Notes: generated by a model not told the origin, from the letters alone. 64,000 bases of DNA from Citrobacter sp. Cu233 (GCF_030332225.1 NZ_JAOWIF010000042.1:340176-404175), one strand, 5' to 3'. Shown: positions 25,214-40,681, numbered from the stretch's first letter. A program made the numbers and translations.

Positions 25214-25575
25214 TCAGCAGAGTGACAGAAGCCCTCAGCAAAGTTAAAGGATCGATAGGAAGCAACGAGCGCCATGCCTTGCCTGGCGTGATCGGTGACG
25301 ATCTTTTGCGGTTTGGGAAGCTGCCACTCTGCCTGTTCATTTGCATTATTTTGACGGCGGTTACTGTCGTAACAACCGCACACCATACACGGTTATTGAC
25401 CGCGCAGCGTGAGCAGTTGGTTCTGGAGCGAGATGCGCTGGATATCGAATGGCGTAACTTGATCCTTGAGGAGAACGCGCTCGGTGATCATAGCCGTGTT
25501 GAACGGATCGCAACGGAAAAGCTGCAAATGCAGCATGTTGATCCCTCACAAGAAAATATCGTAGTACAAAAATAA
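25210..25575 (+). CDS. ftsL: Cell division protein FtsL
   Basis: Bitopic inner-membrane division protein that forms the FtsQLB complex and activates FtsWI. 121 residues: cytoplasmic tail to about 35, a membrane segment about 36-57 ([20 protein letters not shown]), then a periplasmic heptad-leucine coiled coil (about 62-105). The C-terminus IVVQK matches E. coli. It overlaps rsmH by four bases, implying translational coupling. Confidence 0.96.
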   Translation: MISRVTEALSKVKGSIGSNERHALPGVIGDDLLRFGKLPLCLFICIILTAVTVVTTAHHTRLLTAQREQLVLERDALDIEWRNLILEENALGDHSRVERIATEKLQMQHVDPSQENIVVQK

Positions 25576-25590
25576 GGATAAACGCGACGC

Positions 25591-27357
25591 ATGAAAGCAG
25601 CGGCAAAAACGCACAAACCAAAACGTCAGGAAGAACAAGCCAACTTTGTCAGTTGGCGTTTTGCGTTACTGTGCGGCTGTATTTTGCTGGCGCTGGGTTT
25701 CCTGCTGGGGCGTGTTGCCTGGCTGCAAATCATCGCGCCAGACATGCTGGTGCGCCAGGGCGACATGCGTTCCCTGCGCGTACAGGAAGTTGCCACATCG
25801 CGCGGTATGATAACCGATCGTTTAGGTCGTCCGCTGGCGGTGAGTGTTCCCGTTAAGGCTATTTGGGCTGACCCAAAAGAAGTTCATGACGCGGGCGGTG
25901 TGAGCGTCGGCGAGCGCTGGAGAGCACTTTCAACCGCGTTGAACCTGCCACTTGACCAGCTGGCCAGCAGAATTAATGCCAACCCGAAAGGGCGCTTTAT
26001 TTATCTTGCGCGTCAGGTAAACCCTGACATGGCCGACTACATCAAGAAACTGAAGCTGCCCGGTATCCATCTGCGCGAAGAATCCCGTCGTTACTATCCT
26101 TCCGGGGAAGTGACCGCTCACCTCATTGGTTTTACCAACGTTGACAGCCAGGGGATTGAAGGTGTTGAAAAGAGCTTCGACAAGTGGCTCACCGGGCAGC
26201 CGGGTGAACGTATCGTACGTAAAGACCGTTATGGTCGAGTCATTGAGGATATTTCCTCTACCGATAGCCAGGCGGCGCATAACCTTGCGCTGAGTATTGA
26301 TGAGCGTTTACAGGCGCTGGTCTACCGTGAACTGAATAACGCCGTAGCGTTTAACAAGGCAGAGTCAGGTAGTGCGGTTCTGGTGGATGTTAATACCGGT
26401 GAAGTGCTGGCGATGGCCAACAGCCCGTCTTACAACCCTAATAATCTTACCGGTACGCCGAAAGACGCAATGCGTAACCGTACCATTACCGACGTTTTCG
26501 AGCCGGGTTCTACCGTTAAGCCCATGGTGGTGATGACGGCACTGCAACGTGGTGTGGTACGCGAAAATACCGTGCTGAACACCATCCCTTACCGAATTAA
26601 TGGTCACGAAATTAAAGACGTGGCGCGTTATAGCGAATTGACCCTGACCGGGGTACTACAGAAGTCGAGTAACGTCGGTGTTTCCAAGCTGGCGTTAGCG
26701 ATGCCGTCCTCAGCGTTAGTAGATACTTACTCACGTTTTGGGCTGGGAAAAGCGACCAATTTGGGGTTGGTCGGAGAACGCAGTGGCTTATATCCTCAAA
26801 AACAACGGTGGTCTGACATAGAGAGGGCCACCTTCTCTTTCGGCTATGGGCTAATGGTAACCCCGTTACAGTTAGCGCGAGTCTATGCAACTATCGGCAG
26901 CTATGGCGTTTATCGCCCGCTGTCGATTACCAAAGTTGATCCTCCTGTTCCGGGCGAGCGTATCTTCCCGGAATCTACCGTACGCACCGTGGTGCACATG
27001 ATGGAAAGCGTGGCGCTGCCTGGCGGCGGCGGCGTGAAAGCGGCGATTAAAGGCTATCGCATCGCGATTAAAACCGGTACGGCGAAGAAAGTCGGGCCAG
27101 ATGGCCGCTATATCAATAAATACATTGCTTATACCGCAGGTGTTGCGCCTGCGAGTCAGCCGCGCTTCGCGCTGGTGGTTGTTATCAACGATCCGCAGGC
27201 GGGTAAATACTACGGTGGCGCCGTTTCCGCGCCGGTCTTCGGTGCCATCATGGGCGGCGTACTGCGCACCATGAACATCGAACCGGATGCGCTGGCAACG
27301 GGCGATAAAAATGAATTTGTGAATAATCAAGGCGAGGCAACAGGTGGCAGATCGTAA
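25591..27357 (+). CDS. ftsI: Septal peptidoglycan transpeptidase FtsI (PBP3)
   Basis: Class B penicillin-binding protein that cross-links septal murein, with FtsW as its glycosyltransferase partner. 588 residues. A single membrane anchor at about 19-40 ([17 protein letters not shown]) is followed by the pedestal domain and the transpeptidase domain with the three active-site motifs: STVK (about 307-310), SSN (about 359-361) and KTG (about 494-496). The C-terminal tail after about 577 is normally removed by Prc. It overlaps murE by 14 bases. Confidence 0.98.
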   Translation: MKAAAKTHKPKRQEEQANFVSWRFALLCGCILLALGFLLGRVAWLQIIAPDMLVRQGDMRSLRVQEVATSRGMITDRLGRPLAVSVPVKAIWADPKEVHDAGGVSVGERWRALSTALNLPLDQLASRINANPKGRFIYLARQVNPDMADYIKKLKLPGIHLREESRRYYPSGEVTAHLIGFTNVDSQGIEGVEKSFDKWLTGQPGERIVRKDRYGRVIEDISSTDSQAAHNLALSIDERLQALVYRELNNAVAFNKAESGSAVLVDVNTGEVLAMANSPSYNPNNLTGTPKDAMRNRTITDVFEPGSTVKPMVVMTALQRGVVRENTVLNTIPYRINGHEIKDVARYSELTLTGVLQKSSNVGVSKLALAMPSSALVDTYSRFGLGKATNLGLVGERSGLYPQKQRWSDIERATFSFGYGLMVTPLQLARVYATIGSYGVYRPLSITKVDPPVPGERIFPESTVRTVVHMMESVALPGGGGVKAAIKGYRIAIKTGTAKKVGPDGRYINKYIAYTAGVAPASQPRFALVVVINDPQAGKYYGGAVSAPVFGAIMGGVLRTMNIEPDALATGDKNEFVNNQGEATGGRS

Positions 27358-28831
27358 TTTGCGCGACCTTCTTGCTCCATGGGTGCCGGGTGCACCGGAG
27401 CGAGCACTGCGAGAGATGACACTCGACAGCCGTGTGGCTGCATCGGGCGATCTCTTTGTAGCAGTAGTGGGTCATCAGGCGGACGGGCGTCGATATATCC
27501 CGCAGGCGATAGCGCAAGGTGTGGCTGCCATTATTGCAGAGGCAAAAGATGAGGCCGCAGACGGCGAAATCCGTGAAATGCACGGCGTTCCGGTCATCTA
27601 TCTCAGCCAGCTTAACGAGCGCTTATCTGCACTGGCAGGCCGCTTTTACCACGAGCCATCTGAAAATATGCGTCTGGTTGGTGTGACCGGAACGAACGGT
27701 AAAACCACCACCACCCAGTTGCTTGCACAGTGGAGCCAACTGCTTGGCGAAACCAGTGCGGTAATGGGAACGGTAGGTAATGGCCTGCTGGGTAAAGTGA
27801 TCCCGACGGAAAATACTACTGGGTCAGCCGTTGACGTTCAGCATGTGCTGGCGGGGCTGGTTGAACAGGGCGCGACCTTTGGCGCGATGGAAGTTTCATC
27901 GCATGGCCTGGTTCAGCACCGTGTGGCTGCGCTGAAATTTGCGGCCTCAGTATTTACCAACTTAAGCCGTGACCATCTCGATTATCACGGCGATATGGAA
28001 CACTACGAAGCCGCGAAGTGGTTGCTGTATTCCACGCACCACTGTGGGCAGGCTATCGTCAATGCGGATGACGAAGTGGGTCGCCGCTGGCTGGCGAAGC
28101 TGCCGGATGCGGTAGCTGTCTCGATGGAAGACCATATTAATCCCAACTGTCACGGTCGTTGGCTGAAAGCCGTTGAGGTGAACTATCACGATAGTGGCGC
28201 AACGATTCGCTTTGCCTCTACCTGGGGAGAAGGCGAAATTGAAAGCCGCCTGATGGGGGCGTTTAACGTCAGCAATTTGCTGCTGGCACTGGCCACACTG
28301 CTGGCGTTGGGGTATCCGTTAGCGGAATTACTGAAAACGGCGGCACAGCTGCAGCCGGTCTGCGGGCGCATGGAAGTGTTTAGCGCGCCGGGCAAAACCA
28401 CCGTTGTGGTTGATTATGCTCATACGCCGGATGCGCTGGAAAAAGCGCTGCAGGCGGCCCGTCTGCATTGCACCGGCAAGCTGTGGTGCATCTTTGGCTG
28501 CGGCGGCGATCGTGACAAAGGCAAACGTCCGTTGATGGGCGCCATTGCTGAGCAGTTTGCCGATGTTGTTGTGGTTACGGATGACAACCCACGCACCGAA
28601 GAGCCTCGCGCCATTATCAATGACATTCTGGCGGGTATGCTGGATGCCGGGCAGGCAAAAGTGATGGAAGGTCGTGCTGAAGCGGTCACTAGCGCCATCA
28701 TGCAGGCAAAAGAAAATGACGTGGTGCTGGTCGCTGGCAAAGGCCATGAAGATTATCAGATTGTCGGTGCCCACCGTCTCGACTACTCCGACCGCGTGAC
28801 GGCAGCGCGTCTGCTGGGGGTTATCGCATGA
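27344..28831 (+). CDS. murE: UDP-MurNAc-tripeptide synthetase MurE
   Basis: Mur ligase that adds meso-diaminopimelate to UDP-MurNAc-L-Ala-D-Glu using ATP, in the cytoplasm. 495 residues from a GTG at 27344 inside the end of ftsI. The ATP loop is [13 protein letters not shown] (about 110-122). The diaminopimelate-specific motif DNPR (about 414-417) shows that the substrate is meso-Dap rather than lysine. [15 protein letters not shown] is another family motif. It overlaps murF by four bases. Confidence 0.98.
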   Translation: MADRNLRDLLAPWVPGAPERALREMTLDSRVAASGDLFVAVVGHQADGRRYIPQAIAQGVAAIIAEAKDEAADGEIREMHGVPVIYLSQLNERLSALAGRFYHEPSENMRLVGVTGTNGKTTTTQLLAQWSQLLGETSAVMGTVGNGLLGKVIPTENTTGSAVDVQHVLAGLVEQGATFGAMEVSSHGLVQHRVAALKFAASVFTNLSRDHLDYHGDMEHYEAAKWLLYSTHHCGQAIVNADDEVGRRWLAKLPDAVAVSMEDHINPNCHGRWLKAVEVNYHDSGATIRFASTWGEGEIESRLMGAFNVSNLLLALATLLALGYPLAELLKTAAQLQPVCGRMEVFSAPGKTTVVVDYAHTPDALEKALQAARLHCTGKLWCIFGCGGDRDKGKRPLMGAIAEQFADVVVVTDDNPRTEEPRAIINDILAGMLDAGQAKVMEGRAEAVTSAIMQAKENDVVLVAGKGHEDYQIVGAHRLDYSDRVTAARLLGVIA

Positions 28832-30186
28832 TTAACGTAACGCTCAGCCAACTGGCGGAAATCCTCGGTGGCGATCTGAAAGGGGGCGATCTGACCCTCG
28901 ATGCGGTCACGACCGATACGCGTAAAGTCACGCCAGGCTGTTTGTTTGTCGCACTGAAAGGTGAACGCTTCGATGCCCATGACTTTACTGACACGGCAAA
29001 AGAGAATGGCGCGGGCGCGCTGCTGGTAAACCGTGCACTGGATACCGACCTTCCGCAGCTGATTGTAAAAGATACGCGTCTGGCATTTGGCGAGCTGGCG
29101 GCGTGGGTTCGCGCTCAGGTTCCGGCTCGTGTGGTGGCGCTGACCGGCTCATCCGGTAAAACCTCTGTTAAAGAGATGGCTGCCGCCATTCTGAGTCAGT
29201 GTGGCAACACGTTATATACCGCAGGCAATCTGAATAATGATATCGGCGTGCCGATGACGCTGCTGCGGTTAAACAACGATTACGACTATGCCGTTATTGA
29301 ACTTGGCGCGAATCACCAGGGTGAAATCGCCTGGACCGTTGGGCTGACGCGCCCGGAAGCGGCGCTGGTGAACAACCTGGCGGCCGCGCACCTGGAAGGT
29401 TTTGGCTCTCTGGCGGGTGTGGCGAAGGCAAAAGGTGAAATATTTACCGGTCTATCGGCGAATGGTATTGCCATTATGAATGCCGATAACAACGACTGGC
29501 TGAACTGGCAGAACATCATCGGCGATCGCAAAGTCTGGCGCTTCTCTATGAATGCTGCCAATAGCGACTTTTCGGCGACCAACATCCATGTGACCACGCA
29601 CGGTACTGAGTTTACTCTGCAAACACCGACGGGCAGCATTGATGTCCTGTTGCCATTACCGGGGCGTCACAATATTGCCAATGCTTTGGCTGCGACTGCG
29701 CTCTCGATGGCGGTTGGTGCAACACACGAAGCCGTGAAAGCGGGTCTGAAGGATCTGCAAGCGGTCCCAGGCCGACTGTTCCCAATTCAACTCGCAGAAA
29801 ATCAACTGTTGCTGGATGACTCCTATAACGCCAACGTCGGTTCGATGACGGCTGCGGTACAGGTGCTGTCTGAGATGCCGGGCTACCGAGTATTGGTTGT
29901 GGGCGATATGGCAGAGCTGGGCGCGGAAAGCGAAGCATGCCACGTACAGGTGGGGATGGCTGCGAAAGCTGCGGGCATCGACCGTGTGCTGAGTACAGGG
30001 AAACTGAGTCAGGCGATCAGCGACACCAGCGGTGTTGGCGAGCATTTTGCGGATAAAACCGCGTTGGCCGCGCATCTTAAGACACTGATTGCAGAACATC
30101 AGATTATGACGATTTTAGTGAAGGGTTCACGTAGTGCCGCCATGGAAGAGGTAGTACGCGCATTACAGGAGAATGGAACATGTTAG
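28828..30186 (+). CDS. murF: UDP-MurNAc-pentapeptide synthetase MurF
   Basis: Adds D-Ala-D-Ala to the UDP-MurNAc-tripeptide, completing the cytoplasmic pentapeptide precursor. 452 residues. The ATP loop is [11 protein letters not shown] (about 106-116); [15 protein letters not shown] follows near 132, and the central-domain motif [15 protein letters not shown] lies near 280. [11 protein letters not shown] near 330 is typical of MurF. It overlaps murE by four bases and mraY by seven. Confidence 0.97.
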   Translation: MINVTLSQLAEILGGDLKGGDLTLDAVTTDTRKVTPGCLFVALKGERFDAHDFTDTAKENGAGALLVNRALDTDLPQLIVKDTRLAFGELAAWVRAQVPARVVALTGSSGKTSVKEMAAAILSQCGNTLYTAGNLNNDIGVPMTLLRLNNDYDYAVIELGANHQGEIAWTVGLTRPEAALVNNLAAAHLEGFGSLAGVAKAKGEIFTGLSANGIAIMNADNNDWLNWQNIIGDRKVWRFSMNAANSDFSATNIHVTTHGTEFTLQTPTGSIDVLLPLPGRHNIANALAATALSMAVGATHEAVKAGLKDLQAVPGRLFPIQLAENQLLLDDSYNANVGSMTAAVQVLSEMPGYRVLVVGDMAELGAESEACHVQVGMAAKAAGIDRVLSTGKLSQAISDTSGVGEHFADKTALAAHLKTLIAEHQIMTILVKGSRSAAMEEVVRALQENGTC

Positions 30187-31262
30187 TTTGGCTGGCCGAA
30201 CATTTGGTCAAATATTATTCCGGCTTTAACGTCTTTTCCTATCTGACGTTTCGCGCCATCGTCAGCCTGCTGACCGCGCTGTTCATCTCGTTGTGGATGG
30301 GCCCGCGTATGATCGCCCGCTTGCAAAAAATGTCATTTGGCCAGGTCGTGCGTAACGACGGCCCGGAATCACACTTTAGTAAACGCGGTACGCCGACCAT
30401 GGGCGGCATCATGATCCTCACCGCGATTGTGATTTCCGTTCTGTTGTGGGCCTACCCGTCTAACCCGTACGTCTGGTGCGTGCTGGTGGTGCTGGTTGGC
30501 TACGGTATTATCGGTTTTGTCGATGACTACCGCAAAGTGGTGCGTAAAGACACCAAGGGCCTGATCGCGCGCTGGAAATATTTCTGGATGTCGGTCATTG
30601 CATTAGGGGTCGCGTTTGCGCTGTATCTGGCAGGAAAAGACACCCCGGCAACTGAACTGGTGGTGCCCTTCTTTAAAGATGTCATGCCGCAACTGGGGCT
30701 GTTCTACATCGTGCTGGCGTACTTCGTTATTGTCGGTACCGGGAATGCGGTAAACCTTACCGACGGCCTGGATGGCCTGGCGATTATGCCAACCGTGTTT
30801 GTGGCCGCCGGTTTTGCACTGGTGGCATGGGCGACCGGTAACATGAACTTTGCTAACTACCTGCACATTCCTTATTTACGCCATGCTGGCGAACTGGTGA
30901 TTGTCTGTACAGCAATTGTCGGCGCCGGTTTAGGCTTCCTGTGGTTTAACACCTATCCGGCACAGGTCTTTATGGGCGACGTCGGTTCACTGGCTCTGGG
31001 GGGCGCGCTGGGCATTATTGCCGTACTGCTGCGTCAGGAATTCCTGCTGGTGATCATGGGCGGTGTATTTGTGGTGGAAACCCTGTCGGTCATTCTGCAG
31101 GTGGGTTCCTTTAAGCTGCGCGGACAGCGTATTTTCCGTATGGCGCCTATTCATCACCACTATGAACTGAAAGGTTGGCCGGAACCGCGTGTGATTGTGC
31201 GTTTCTGGATTATTTCGCTGATGCTGGTCCTGATTGGCCTGGCAACGCTGAAGGTACGTTAA
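30180..31262 (+). CDS. mraY: Phospho-MurNAc-pentapeptide transferase MraY
   Basis: Polytopic inner-membrane enzyme that attaches phospho-MurNAc-pentapeptide to undecaprenyl phosphate, giving lipid I. 360 residues with about ten membrane segments. Catalytic aspartates lie in [16 protein letters not shown] (about 114-129) and [16 protein letters not shown] (about 187-202). The histidine cluster [12 protein letters not shown] is near 321-332. It overlaps the murF end by seven bases; murD starts two bases after its stop. Confidence 0.98.
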   Translation: MLVWLAEHLVKYYSGFNVFSYLTFRAIVSLLTALFISLWMGPRMIARLQKMSFGQVVRNDGPESHFSKRGTPTMGGIMILTAIVISVLLWAYPSNPYVWCVLVVLVGYGIIGFVDDYRKVVRKDTKGLIARWKYFWMSVIALGVAFALYLAGKDTPATELVVPFFKDVMPQLGLFYIVLAYFVIVGTGNAVNLTDGLDGLAIMPTVFVAAGFALVAWATGNMNFANYLHIPYLRHAGELVIVCTAIVGAGLGFLWFNTYPAQVFMGDVGSLALGGALGIIAVLLRQEFLLVIMGGVFVVETLSVILQVGSFKLRGQRIFRMAPIHHHYELKGWPEPRVIVRFWIISLMLVLIGLATLKVR

Positions 31263-31264
31263 TC

Positions 31265-32581
31265 ATGGCTGATTACCAGGGTAAAAAAGTCGTCATTATC
31301 GGTCTGGGTTTGACCGGGTTGTCCTGCGTGGATTTCTTTCTGGCACGTGGCGTCACGCCGCGCGTTATGGATACCCGCGCGACGCCGCCAGGCCTGGATA
31401 AATTACCGGAAGCGGTTGAGCATCATGTTGGCAGCCTGAATGATGACTGGCTGTTGGCCGCTGATTTAATCGTCGCCAGCCCTGGTATTGCCCTGGCGCA
31501 CCCTTCGCTGAGCGCTGCCGCAGATGCGGGAATTGAGATTGTCGGCGACATCGAGCTGTTCTGCCGCGAAGCACAGGCCCCTATTGTCGCGATCACCGGT
31601 TCAAACGGTAAAAGTACCGTCACGACGCTGGTTGGCGAAATGGCGAAAGCGGCCGGAGTCAACGTCGGTGTAGGCGGTAATATTGGCCTGCCTGCTCTGA
31701 TGTTGCTGGACGCTGAGCGCGAGTTGTATGTTCTGGAACTGTCCAGCTTCCAACTGGAGACGACCTCCAGTTTACGGGCTGTCGCGGCAACCATTTTGAA
31801 TGTCACTGAAGATCACATGGACCGTTATCCGTTTGGACTGCAACAGTACCGTGCAGCCAAACTGCGCGTCTACGAGAATGCGAAAGTGTGTGTAGTCAAT
31901 GCGGATGATGCGTTAACTATGCCGGTTCGCGGTGCCGATGAGCGCTGTGTGAGCTTTGGCATCAATATGGGTGACTATCACCTTAACCGCCAGCAGGGTG
32001 AAACCTGGCTGCGGGTGAAGGGTGAAAAAGTATTGAACGTGAAAGAGATGACCCTTTCCGGTCAACATAACTATACCAATGCGCTGGCAGCGTTAGCGCT
32101 GGCGGATGCTGCGGGTCTGCCGCGGGCGTCCAGCCTGAAAGCATTGACGACCTTTACCGGCCTGGCTCATCGCTTCCAGATGGTGCTGGAACATAACGGC
32201 GTTCGTTGGATCAATGACTCGAAAGCGACCAACGTCGGCAGCACCGAAGCCGCGCTGAATGGGCTGCACGTTGAGGGCACTTTGCACCTGCTGTTGGGCG
32301 GCGATGGGAAATCAGCCGATTTTTCTCCGCTAAGCCGTTACCTGAATGGCGATCACATTCGACTGTACTGCTTTGGTCGTGATGGTGCGCAGCTTGCCGC
32401 GCTGCGACCGGAAGTGGCGGAACAAACAGAAACCATGGAACAGGCGATGCGTCTGCTCGCCCCGCGTGTTAAACCGGGCGACATGGTGCTGCTGTCTCCC
32501 GCCTGTGCCAGTCTCGATCAGTTCAAGAATTTTGAGCAACGTGGCGACGTCTTTACCCACCTGGCGAAGGAGTTGGGTTGA
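31265..32581 (+). CDS. murD: UDP-MurNAc-L-alanine:D-glutamate ligase MurD
   Basis: Cytoplasmic Mur ligase that adds D-glutamate to UDP-MurNAc-L-Ala. 438 residues from the ATG at 31265 ([20 protein letters not shown]); the reading from 31175 would lie inside mraY. The N-terminal UDP-binding Rossmann fold, the ATP loop [16 protein letters not shown] (about 109-124), the central [13 protein letters not shown] and the C-terminal [16 protein letters not shown] motifs are all visible. Its stop overlaps the ftsW start (TGATG). Confidence 0.98.
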   Translation: MADYQGKKVVIIGLGLTGLSCVDFFLARGVTPRVMDTRATPPGLDKLPEAVEHHVGSLNDDWLLAADLIVASPGIALAHPSLSAAADAGIEIVGDIELFCREAQAPIVAITGSNGKSTVTTLVGEMAKAAGVNVGVGGNIGLPALMLLDAERELYVLELSSFQLETTSSLRAVAATILNVTEDHMDRYPFGLQQYRAAKLRVYENAKVCVVNADDALTMPVRGADERCVSFGINMGDYHLNRQQGETWLRVKGEKVLNVKEMTLSGQHNYTNALAALALADAAGLPRASSLKALTTFTGLAHRFQMVLEHNGVRWINDSKATNVGSTEAALNGLHVEGTLHLLLGGDGKSADFSPLSRYLNGDHIRLYCFGRDGAQLAALRPEVAEQTETMEQAMRLLAPRVKPGDMVLLSPACASLDQFKNFEQRGDVFTHLAKELG

Positions 32582-33825
32582 TGCGATTATCTCTCCCTCG
32601 TCTGAAACTGCCGCGCGTACCGGGACTCGGAATCCTGGCGTGGGTCTTTGCGGCACTTAAAGGCTGGGTGATGGCTTCGCGTGAGAAAGACGCGGACAGC
32701 CTGATCATGTACGACCGCATGCTGTTGTGGTTGACGTTTGGTCTGGCAGCGATCGGTTTTATCATGGTGACATCGGCGTCAATGCCCGTTGGACAACGTC
32801 TGGCCGGCGATCCATTCCTGTTTGCTAAGCGTGACGCGCTGTATATTTTTCTGGCGTTCTGTCTGGCGATGATTACCCTGCGCCTGCCGATGGAGTTCTG
32901 GCAAAAGTACAGCACCACGATGCTGATCGCGTCGATCATTATGCTCCTGATCGTGCTGGTGGTGGGGAGCTCCGTTAACGGGGCATCACGCTGGATTGCG
33001 TTGGGGCCACTGCGTATTCAGCCTGCGGAGTTTACCAAGCTGTCGTTGTTCTGCTATCTCGCCAACTATCTGGTACGTAAGGTTGATGAGGTGCGTAACA
33101 ACCTGCGCGGCTTCTTAAAGCCGATGGGTGTGATTCTGGTCCTGGCCGTGCTGCTGCTGGCGCAGCCTGACCTGGGTACAGTGGTCGTGCTGTTCGTCAC
33201 GACGCTGGCGATGCTGTTTTTGGCTGGCGCCAAATTGTGGCAGTTCATCGCCATCATCGGGATGGGGATTTCCGCTGTCGTGCTGTTGATCCTCGCCGAA
33301 CCGTATCGTATTCGCCGTGTGACCTCGTTCTGGAATCCCTGGGAAGATCCATTTGGCAGCGGCTATCAGCTGACACAGTCTCTGATGGCTTTTGGTCGCG
33401 GTGAAGTGTGGGGCCAGGGATTGGGTAATTCAGTCCAAAAACTGGAGTATTTGCCGGAGGCGCACACCGACTTTATCTTCGCCATTATTGGGGAGGAGCT
33501 GGGTTATATCGGTGTGGTACTTGCTCTTTTAATGGTATTCTTCGTCGCTTTTCGCGCGATGTCGATCGGCCGTAAGGCGCTGGAAATTGACCACCGTTTT
33601 TCAGGTTTCTTAGCCTGCTCTATCGGGATTTGGTTTAGCTTCCAGGCTCTGGTAAACGTCGGCGCGGCGGCGGGTATGCTGCCAACGAAAGGTCTGACGC
33701 TGCCGTTGATCAGTTATGGTGGGTCGAGTTTGTTGATCATGTCGACAGCCATCATGTTTTTGTTACGTATTGATTATGAAACGCGTCTGGAAAAAGCCCA
33801 GGCGTTTACACGAGGTGCACGATGA
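32581..33825 (+). CDS. ftsW: Septal peptidoglycan glycosyltransferase FtsW
   Basis: SEDS-family polytopic protein that polymerises lipid II at the septum with FtsI. 414 residues from the ATG at 32581; a TTG one codon earlier is not favoured. A cytoplasmic N-terminus of about 45 residues precedes ten membrane segments. The SEDS signature is visible: [15 protein letters not shown] (about 194-208), a large periplasmic loop with [17 protein letters not shown] (about 254-270), and [15 protein letters not shown] (about 373-387). It overlaps murG by four bases. Confidence 0.97.
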   Translation: MRLSLPRLKLPRVPGLGILAWVFAALKGWVMASREKDADSLIMYDRMLLWLTFGLAAIGFIMVTSASMPVGQRLAGDPFLFAKRDALYIFLAFCLAMITLRLPMEFWQKYSTTMLIASIIMLLIVLVVGSSVNGASRWIALGPLRIQPAEFTKLSLFCYLANYLVRKVDEVRNNLRGFLKPMGVILVLAVLLLAQPDLGTVVVLFVTTLAMLFLAGAKLWQFIAIIGMGISAVVLLILAEPYRIRRVTSFWNPWEDPFGSGYQLTQSLMAFGRGEVWGQGLGNSVQKLEYLPEAHTDFIFAIIGEELGYIGVVLALLMVFFVAFRAMSIGRKALEIDHRFSGFLACSIGIWFSFQALVNVGAAAGMLPTKGLTLPLISYGGSSLLIMSTAIMFLLRIDYETRLEKAQAFTRGAR

Positions 33826-34889
33826 GTGGTCAACCGAAGCGGTTAATGGTGATGGCAGGCGGTACCGGTGGACATGTTTTCCCGGGGCTGGCGGTTGCGC
33901 ACCATTTAATGGCCCAGGGCTGGCAGGTTCGTTGGCTGGGTACCGCCGATCGTATGGAAGCGGACTTAGTGCCGAAGCATGGCATTGACATTGACTTTAT
34001 TCGCATCTCCGGTTTGCGTGGAAAAGGTCTCAACGCGCTGCTGGCTGCACCTGTGCGTATTTTTAATGCCTGGCGTCAGGCTCGCGCCATCATGAAGCAG
34101 TTTAAGCCCGATGTGGTGCTGGGCATGGGCGGTTATGTGTCTGGCCCTGGCGGCCTGGCGGCCTGGTCGTTAGGTATTCCGGTCGTACTGCATGAGCAGA
34201 ACGGTATCGCCGGGTTAACTAACAAATGGCTGGCGAAGATCGCGACGAAGGTGATGCAGGCCTTCCCTGGCGCTTTCCCGAATGCGGAAGTGGTGGGGAA
34301 TCCAGTGCGTACTGATGTCCTTGCACTGCCGTTACCCGAAGAACGTCTGGCTGGGCGTGAAGGTCCGGTGCGGGTGCTGGTTGTCGGTGGTTCGCAGGGC
34401 GCACGTGTGCTGAACCAGACGTTGCCGCAGGTCGCCGCAAAACTTGGCGATGCAGTGACTATCTGGCATCAGAGTGGTAAAGGTGCGCAGCAAACCGTGG
34501 AACAGGCTTATGTAGACGCGGGGCAACCGCAGCATAAGGTCACTGAATTTATTGATGATATGGCAGCAGCTTACGCGTGGGCGGATGTTGTGGTCTGTCG
34601 TTCAGGCGCACTGACGGTGAGTGAGATTGCTGCCGCAGGTTTACCCGCGCTGTTCGTGCCGTTTCAACATAAAGACAGACAACAGTACTGGAATGCTCTG
34701 CCGCTGGAGAAAGCGGGTGCAGCCAAAATTCTTGAGCAGCCACAGTTTACTGTGGATGCCGTCGTCAGCACCCTGTCCGGGTGGTCACGAGAAACTTTAT
34801 TAACCATGGCAGAACGTGCTCGCGCCGCATCCATACCGGATGCCACTGAGCGGGTTGCAACTGAAGTGAGCCGGGCTGCCCGGGTGTAA
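33822..34889 (+). CDS. murG: Lipid II synthase MurG
   Basis: Peripheral membrane GT28 glycosyltransferase that transfers GlcNAc from UDP-GlcNAc to lipid I, giving lipid II. 355 residues. The first G-loop [19 protein letters not shown] (about 11-29) and second [11 protein letters not shown] (about 103-113) are intact, as is [12 protein letters not shown] (about 187). [19 protein letters not shown] near 280-300 forms the UDP-GlcNAc site. Translationally coupled to ftsW; 51 bases separate it from murC. Confidence 0.97.
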   Translation: MSGQPKRLMVMAGGTGGHVFPGLAVAHHLMAQGWQVRWLGTADRMEADLVPKHGIDIDFIRISGLRGKGLNALLAAPVRIFNAWRQARAIMKQFKPDVVLGMGGYVSGPGGLAAWSLGIPVVLHEQNGIAGLTNKWLAKIATKVMQAFPGAFPNAEVVGNPVRTDVLALPLPEERLAGREGPVRVLVVGGSQGARVLNQTLPQVAAKLGDAVTIWHQSGKGAQQTVEQAYVDAGQPQHKVTEFIDDMAAAYAWADVVVCRSGALTVSEIAAAGLPALFVPFQHKDRQQYWNALPLEKAGAAKILEQPQFTVDAVVSTLSGWSRETLLTMAERARAASIPDATERVATEVSRAARV

Positions 34890-34940
34890 TTGTGGTGATG
34901 CCTTTTGCATCGCATGAACTGAGAAGTTAATGGCTAAAGA

Positions 34941-37329
<2,389 letters not shown>

Positions 37330-37330
37330 T

Positions 37331-38164
37331 ATGTCGCAGGCTGCGCTGAACACGCGAAACGGTGATGAAGACGAGGTAGCCTCCTCACGCCGCAACAATG
37401 GAACGCGTCTTGCAGGAATTCTGTTCCTGCTGACAGTGCTGTGCACCGTGTTTGTGAGCGGCTGGGTCGTGTTGGGATGGATGGAAGATGCGCAGCGTTT
37501 GCCATTGTCGAAGCTGGTATTGACCGGTGAGCGACACTACACGCGCAATGACGATATTCGTCAGTCCATCCTGGCGCTTGGCGCACCGGGAACCTTTATG
37601 ACCCAGGATGTGAACATCATCCAAAGTCAGATTGAACGTCTCCCCTGGATTAAGCAGGCGAGTGTAAGAAAGCAGTGGCCTGATGAATTGAAGATTCATC
37701 TGGTTGAATATGTGCCGATAGCGCGTTGGAATGACCAACATATGGTGGATGCCGATGGAAATACGTTCAGCATACCAACCGGTCGGGCTAACAAGCAGGT
37801 ATTACCTATGTTGTATGGCCCGGAAGGCAGCGCAAGTGAAGTGTTGCAAGGGTTCCGCGATATGGGGCAGGTGCTGGCTAAGGATAGATTCACCCTGAAG
37901 GAAGCGGCGATGACCGCTCGTCGTTCCTGGCAGTTAACGCTTAACAACGATATTAAGCTCAACCTGGGCAGGGGCGATACGATAAAACGTTTGGCTCGCT
38001 TTGTGGAACTCTACCCGGTTTTACAGCAGCAGGCGCAAACCGATGGCAAACGGATTAGCTACGTTGATTTGCGTTATGACTCAGGAGCAGCAGTAGGCTG
38101 GGTTCCCTTGCCTCCTGAGGAATCTAATCAGCAACAGAATCAGGCACAGGCAGAACAACAATGA
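37331..38164 (+). CDS. ftsQ: Cell division protein FtsQ
   Basis: Bitopic inner-membrane protein that recruits FtsL and FtsB to the septum. 277 residues (E. coli 276). A cytoplasmic tail of about 26 residues, a membrane segment about 27-48 ([20 protein letters not shown]), a POTRA domain (about 57-125, beginning [20 protein letters not shown]) and a beta domain. The C-terminal tail is glutamine-rich. It overlaps ftsA by four bases. Confidence 0.96.
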   Translation: MSQAALNTRNGDEDEVASSRRNNGTRLAGILFLLTVLCTVFVSGWVVLGWMEDAQRLPLSKLVLTGERHYTRNDDIRQSILALGAPGTFMTQDVNIIQSQIERLPWIKQASVRKQWPDELKIHLVEYVPIARWNDQHMVDADGNTFSIPTGRANKQVLPMLYGPEGSASEVLQGFRDMGQVLAKDRFTLKEAAMTARRSWQLTLNNDIKLNLGRGDTIKRLARFVELYPVLQQQAQTDGKRISYVDLRYDSGAAVGWVPLPPEESNQQQNQAQAEQQ

Positions 38165-39423
38165 TCAAGGCGACGGACAGAAAACTGGTAGTTGGACTGG
38201 AGATTGGCACCGCGAAGGTAGCCGCTTTAGTAGGGGAAGTTCTGCCCGACGGTATGGTCAATATCATTGGCGTGGGCAGTTGCCCATCGCGAGGTATGGA
38301 TAAAGGTGGGGTGAATGACCTTGAGTCAGTGGTGAAATGCGTACAACGCGCCATTGACCAGGCTGAACTGATGGCAGACTGCCAGATTTCCTCGGTGTAT
38401 CTGGCACTTTCAGGTAAACATATTAGCTGTCAGAATGAAATTGGTATGGTACCCATTTCCGAAGAGGAAGTGACCCAGGAAGATGTGGAAAATGTTGTGC
38501 ATACGGCAAAGTCCGTACGTGTGCGCGATGAGCATCGTGTACTACACGTTATTCCACAGGAATACGCGATTGACTACCAGGAAGGCATTAAAAATCCGGT
38601 CGGTCTTTCTGGCGTGCGTATGCAGGCAAAAGTCCATCTTATTACCTGCCACAACGACATGGCGAAGAATATCGTCAAAGCCGTTGAACGCTGTGGACTG
38701 AAAGTTGACCAACTGATATTTGCCGGGTTGGCAGCCAGTTATTCCGTGTTAACGGAAGACGAACGTGAGCTGGGTGTCTGCGTGGTCGATATTGGTGGTG
38801 GTACAATGGACATCGCCGTTTATACTGGCGGGGCGTTGCGCCATACCAAAGTCATCCCTTATGCAGGGAACGTGGTCACCAGCGATATCGCGTATGCCTT
38901 TGGTACGCCGCCGAGCGATGCTGAAGCCATTAAAGTTCGTCATGGTTGTGCGCTGGGTTCTATCGTTGGCAAAGATGAGAGCGTTGAAGTGCCAAGCGTC
39001 GGTGGTCGTCCGCCACGCAGTCTGCAACGTCAGACTTTGGCTGAGGTCATTGAGCCGCGTTATACCGAGCTGCTTAACCTGGTCAACGAAGAAATTTTGC
39101 AATTACAGGAACAACTTCGCCAGCAGGGTGTGAAACATCATCTGGCGGCGGGGATTGTGTTAACCGGTGGTGCTGCGCAAATTGAAGGTCTTGCGGCCTG
39201 CGCTCAGCGCGTGTTCCATACGCAGGTGCGTATCGGTGCGCCACTCAATATTACCGGTCTGACAGATTATGCCCAGGAGCCGTATTATTCAACGGCAGTG
39301 GGGTTGCTTCATTACGGGAAAGAATCCCATTTAAGTGGTGAAGCTGAAGTTGAAAAACGTGTAACGGCATCAGTTGGCTCGTGGATTAAACGACTCAATA
39401 GCTGGCTGAGAAAAGAGTTTTAA
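38161..39423 (+). CDS. ftsA: Cell division protein FtsA
   Basis: Actin-like ATPase that tethers FtsZ to the inner membrane and signals to the septal synthase. 420 residues. Phosphate-binding motifs: [16 protein letters not shown] (about 11-26) and [14 protein letters not shown] (about 207-220); [14 protein letters not shown] (about 333-346) is the adenosine motif. The C-terminal amphipathic membrane-targeting helix [16 protein letters not shown] is intact. It overlaps ftsQ by four bases and precedes ftsZ by 60. Confidence 0.98.
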   Translation: MIKATDRKLVVGLEIGTAKVAALVGEVLPDGMVNIIGVGSCPSRGMDKGGVNDLESVVKCVQRAIDQAELMADCQISSVYLALSGKHISCQNEIGMVPISEEEVTQEDVENVVHTAKSVRVRDEHRVLHVIPQEYAIDYQEGIKNPVGLSGVRMQAKVHLITCHNDMAKNIVKAVERCGLKVDQLIFAGLAASYSVLTEDERELGVCVVDIGGGTMDIAVYTGGALRHTKVIPYAGNVVTSDIAYAFGTPPSDAEAIKVRHGCALGSIVGKDESVEVPSVGGRPPRSLQRQTLAEVIEPRYTELLNLVNEEILQLQEQLRQQGVKHHLAAGIVLTGGAAQIEGLAACAQRVFHTQVRIGAPLNITGLTDYAQEPYYSTAVGLLHYGKESHLSGEAEVEKRVTASVGSWIKRLNSWLRKEF

Positions 39424-39483
39424 TTTTTATGAGGCCGGCATCGATTACGGTCTCAGGCGACAGGCACAACGGAGAGAGAAACT

Positions 39484-40635
39484 ATGTTTGAACCTATGGA
39501 ACTGACCAATGACGCGGTGATTAAAGTCATCGGCGTCGGCGGCGGCGGCGGTAATGCCGTTGAACACATGGTGCGTGAGCGCATCGAAGGTGTTGAATTC
39601 TTCGCGGTGAATACCGACGCTCAGGCGTTGCGTAAAACGGCGGTTGGACAGACCATTCAGATTGGTAGCGGCATCACCAAGGGTCTGGGCGCGGGTGCAA
39701 ACCCGGAAGTCGGTCGCAATGCGGCAGACGAAGACCGTGAAGCTCTGCGTGCAGCGCTTGACGGCGCAGACATGGTGTTTATCGCAGCAGGCATGGGCGG
39801 CGGTACCGGGACCGGTGCAGCACCAGTGGTTGCTGAAGTGGCAAAAGATTTAGGTATTCTGACCGTTGCTGTCGTGACCAAGCCTTTCAACTTTGAAGGC
39901 AAAAAGCGTATGGCATTTGCGGAGCAGGGTATCACCGAGTTGTCCAAACATGTGGACTCTCTGATCACTATTCCGAATGACAAACTGCTGAAAGTGCTGG
40001 GGCGCGGTATTTCCCTGCTGGATGCGTTTGGCGCAGCGAACGATGTACTGAAAGGTGCAGTCCAGGGTATCGCTGAACTGATCACCCGTCCGGGCCTGAT
40101 GAACGTCGACTTTGCAGACGTGCGCACCGTAATGTCCGAAATGGGCTATGCGATGATGGGGTCTGGCGTGGCAAGTGGTGAAGATCGCGCTGAAGAAGCG
40201 GCTGAAATGGCTATCTCTTCCCCACTGCTGGAAGACATCGATCTGTCTGGCGCACGCGGCGTGCTGGTCAACATCACTGCGGGCTTCGACCTGCGTCTGG
40301 ATGAGTTCGAAACCGTAGGTAACACGATTCGTGCATTTGCATCGGATAACGCGACTGTGGTTATCGGTACTTCTCTGGACCCGGATATGAACGACGAACT
40401 GCGCGTTACCGTTGTTGCCACTGGAATTGGTATGGACAAGCGTCCTGAAATCACGCTGGTGACCAACAAGCAGGTACAGCAGCCGGTAATGGATCGTTAC
40501 CAGCAGCACGGTATGGCGCCATTGACGCAAGAGCAGAAACCGGTAGCAAAAGTGGTTAACGACAATACGCCGCAGACCACCAAAGAGCCGGATTACCTGG
40601 ATATCCCTGCATTCCTGCGTAAGCAAGCTGATTAA
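39484..40635 (+). CDS. ftsZ: Cell division GTPase FtsZ
   Basis: Tubulin homologue that forms the cytokinetic Z-ring. 383 residues. The tubulin signature [17 protein letters not shown] (about 104-120) binds [16 protein letters not shown] (about 18-30) and the T7 loop [11 protein letters not shown] (about 207) supply catalysis. The C-terminal peptide [15 protein letters not shown], which binds FtsA and ZipA, is unchanged from E. coli. GGAGAG lies upstream of the ATG. Codon use is strongly biased, as expected for a highly expressed gene. Confidence 0.98.
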   Translation: MFEPMELTNDAVIKVIGVGGGGGNAVEHMVRERIEGVEFFAVNTDAQALRKTAVGQTIQIGSGITKGLGAGANPEVGRNAADEDREALRAALDGADMVFIAAGMGGGTGTGAAPVVAEVAKDLGILTVAVVTKPFNFEGKKRMAFAEQGITELSKHVDSLITIPNDKLLKVLGRGISLLDAFGAANDVLKGAVQGIAELITRPGLMNVDFADVRTVMSEMGYAMMGSGVASGEDRAEEAAEMAISSPLLEDIDLSGARGVLVNITAGFDLRLDEFETVGNTIRAFASDNATVVIGTSLDPDMNDELRVTVVATGIGMDKRPEITLVTNKQVQQPVMDRYQQHGMAPLTQEQKPVAKVVNDNTPQTTKEPDYLDIPAFLRKQAD

Positions 40636-40681
40636 GAATTAGCTGGAATTTGGGAATTGTGGCTCTTTGTGCTAAACTGGC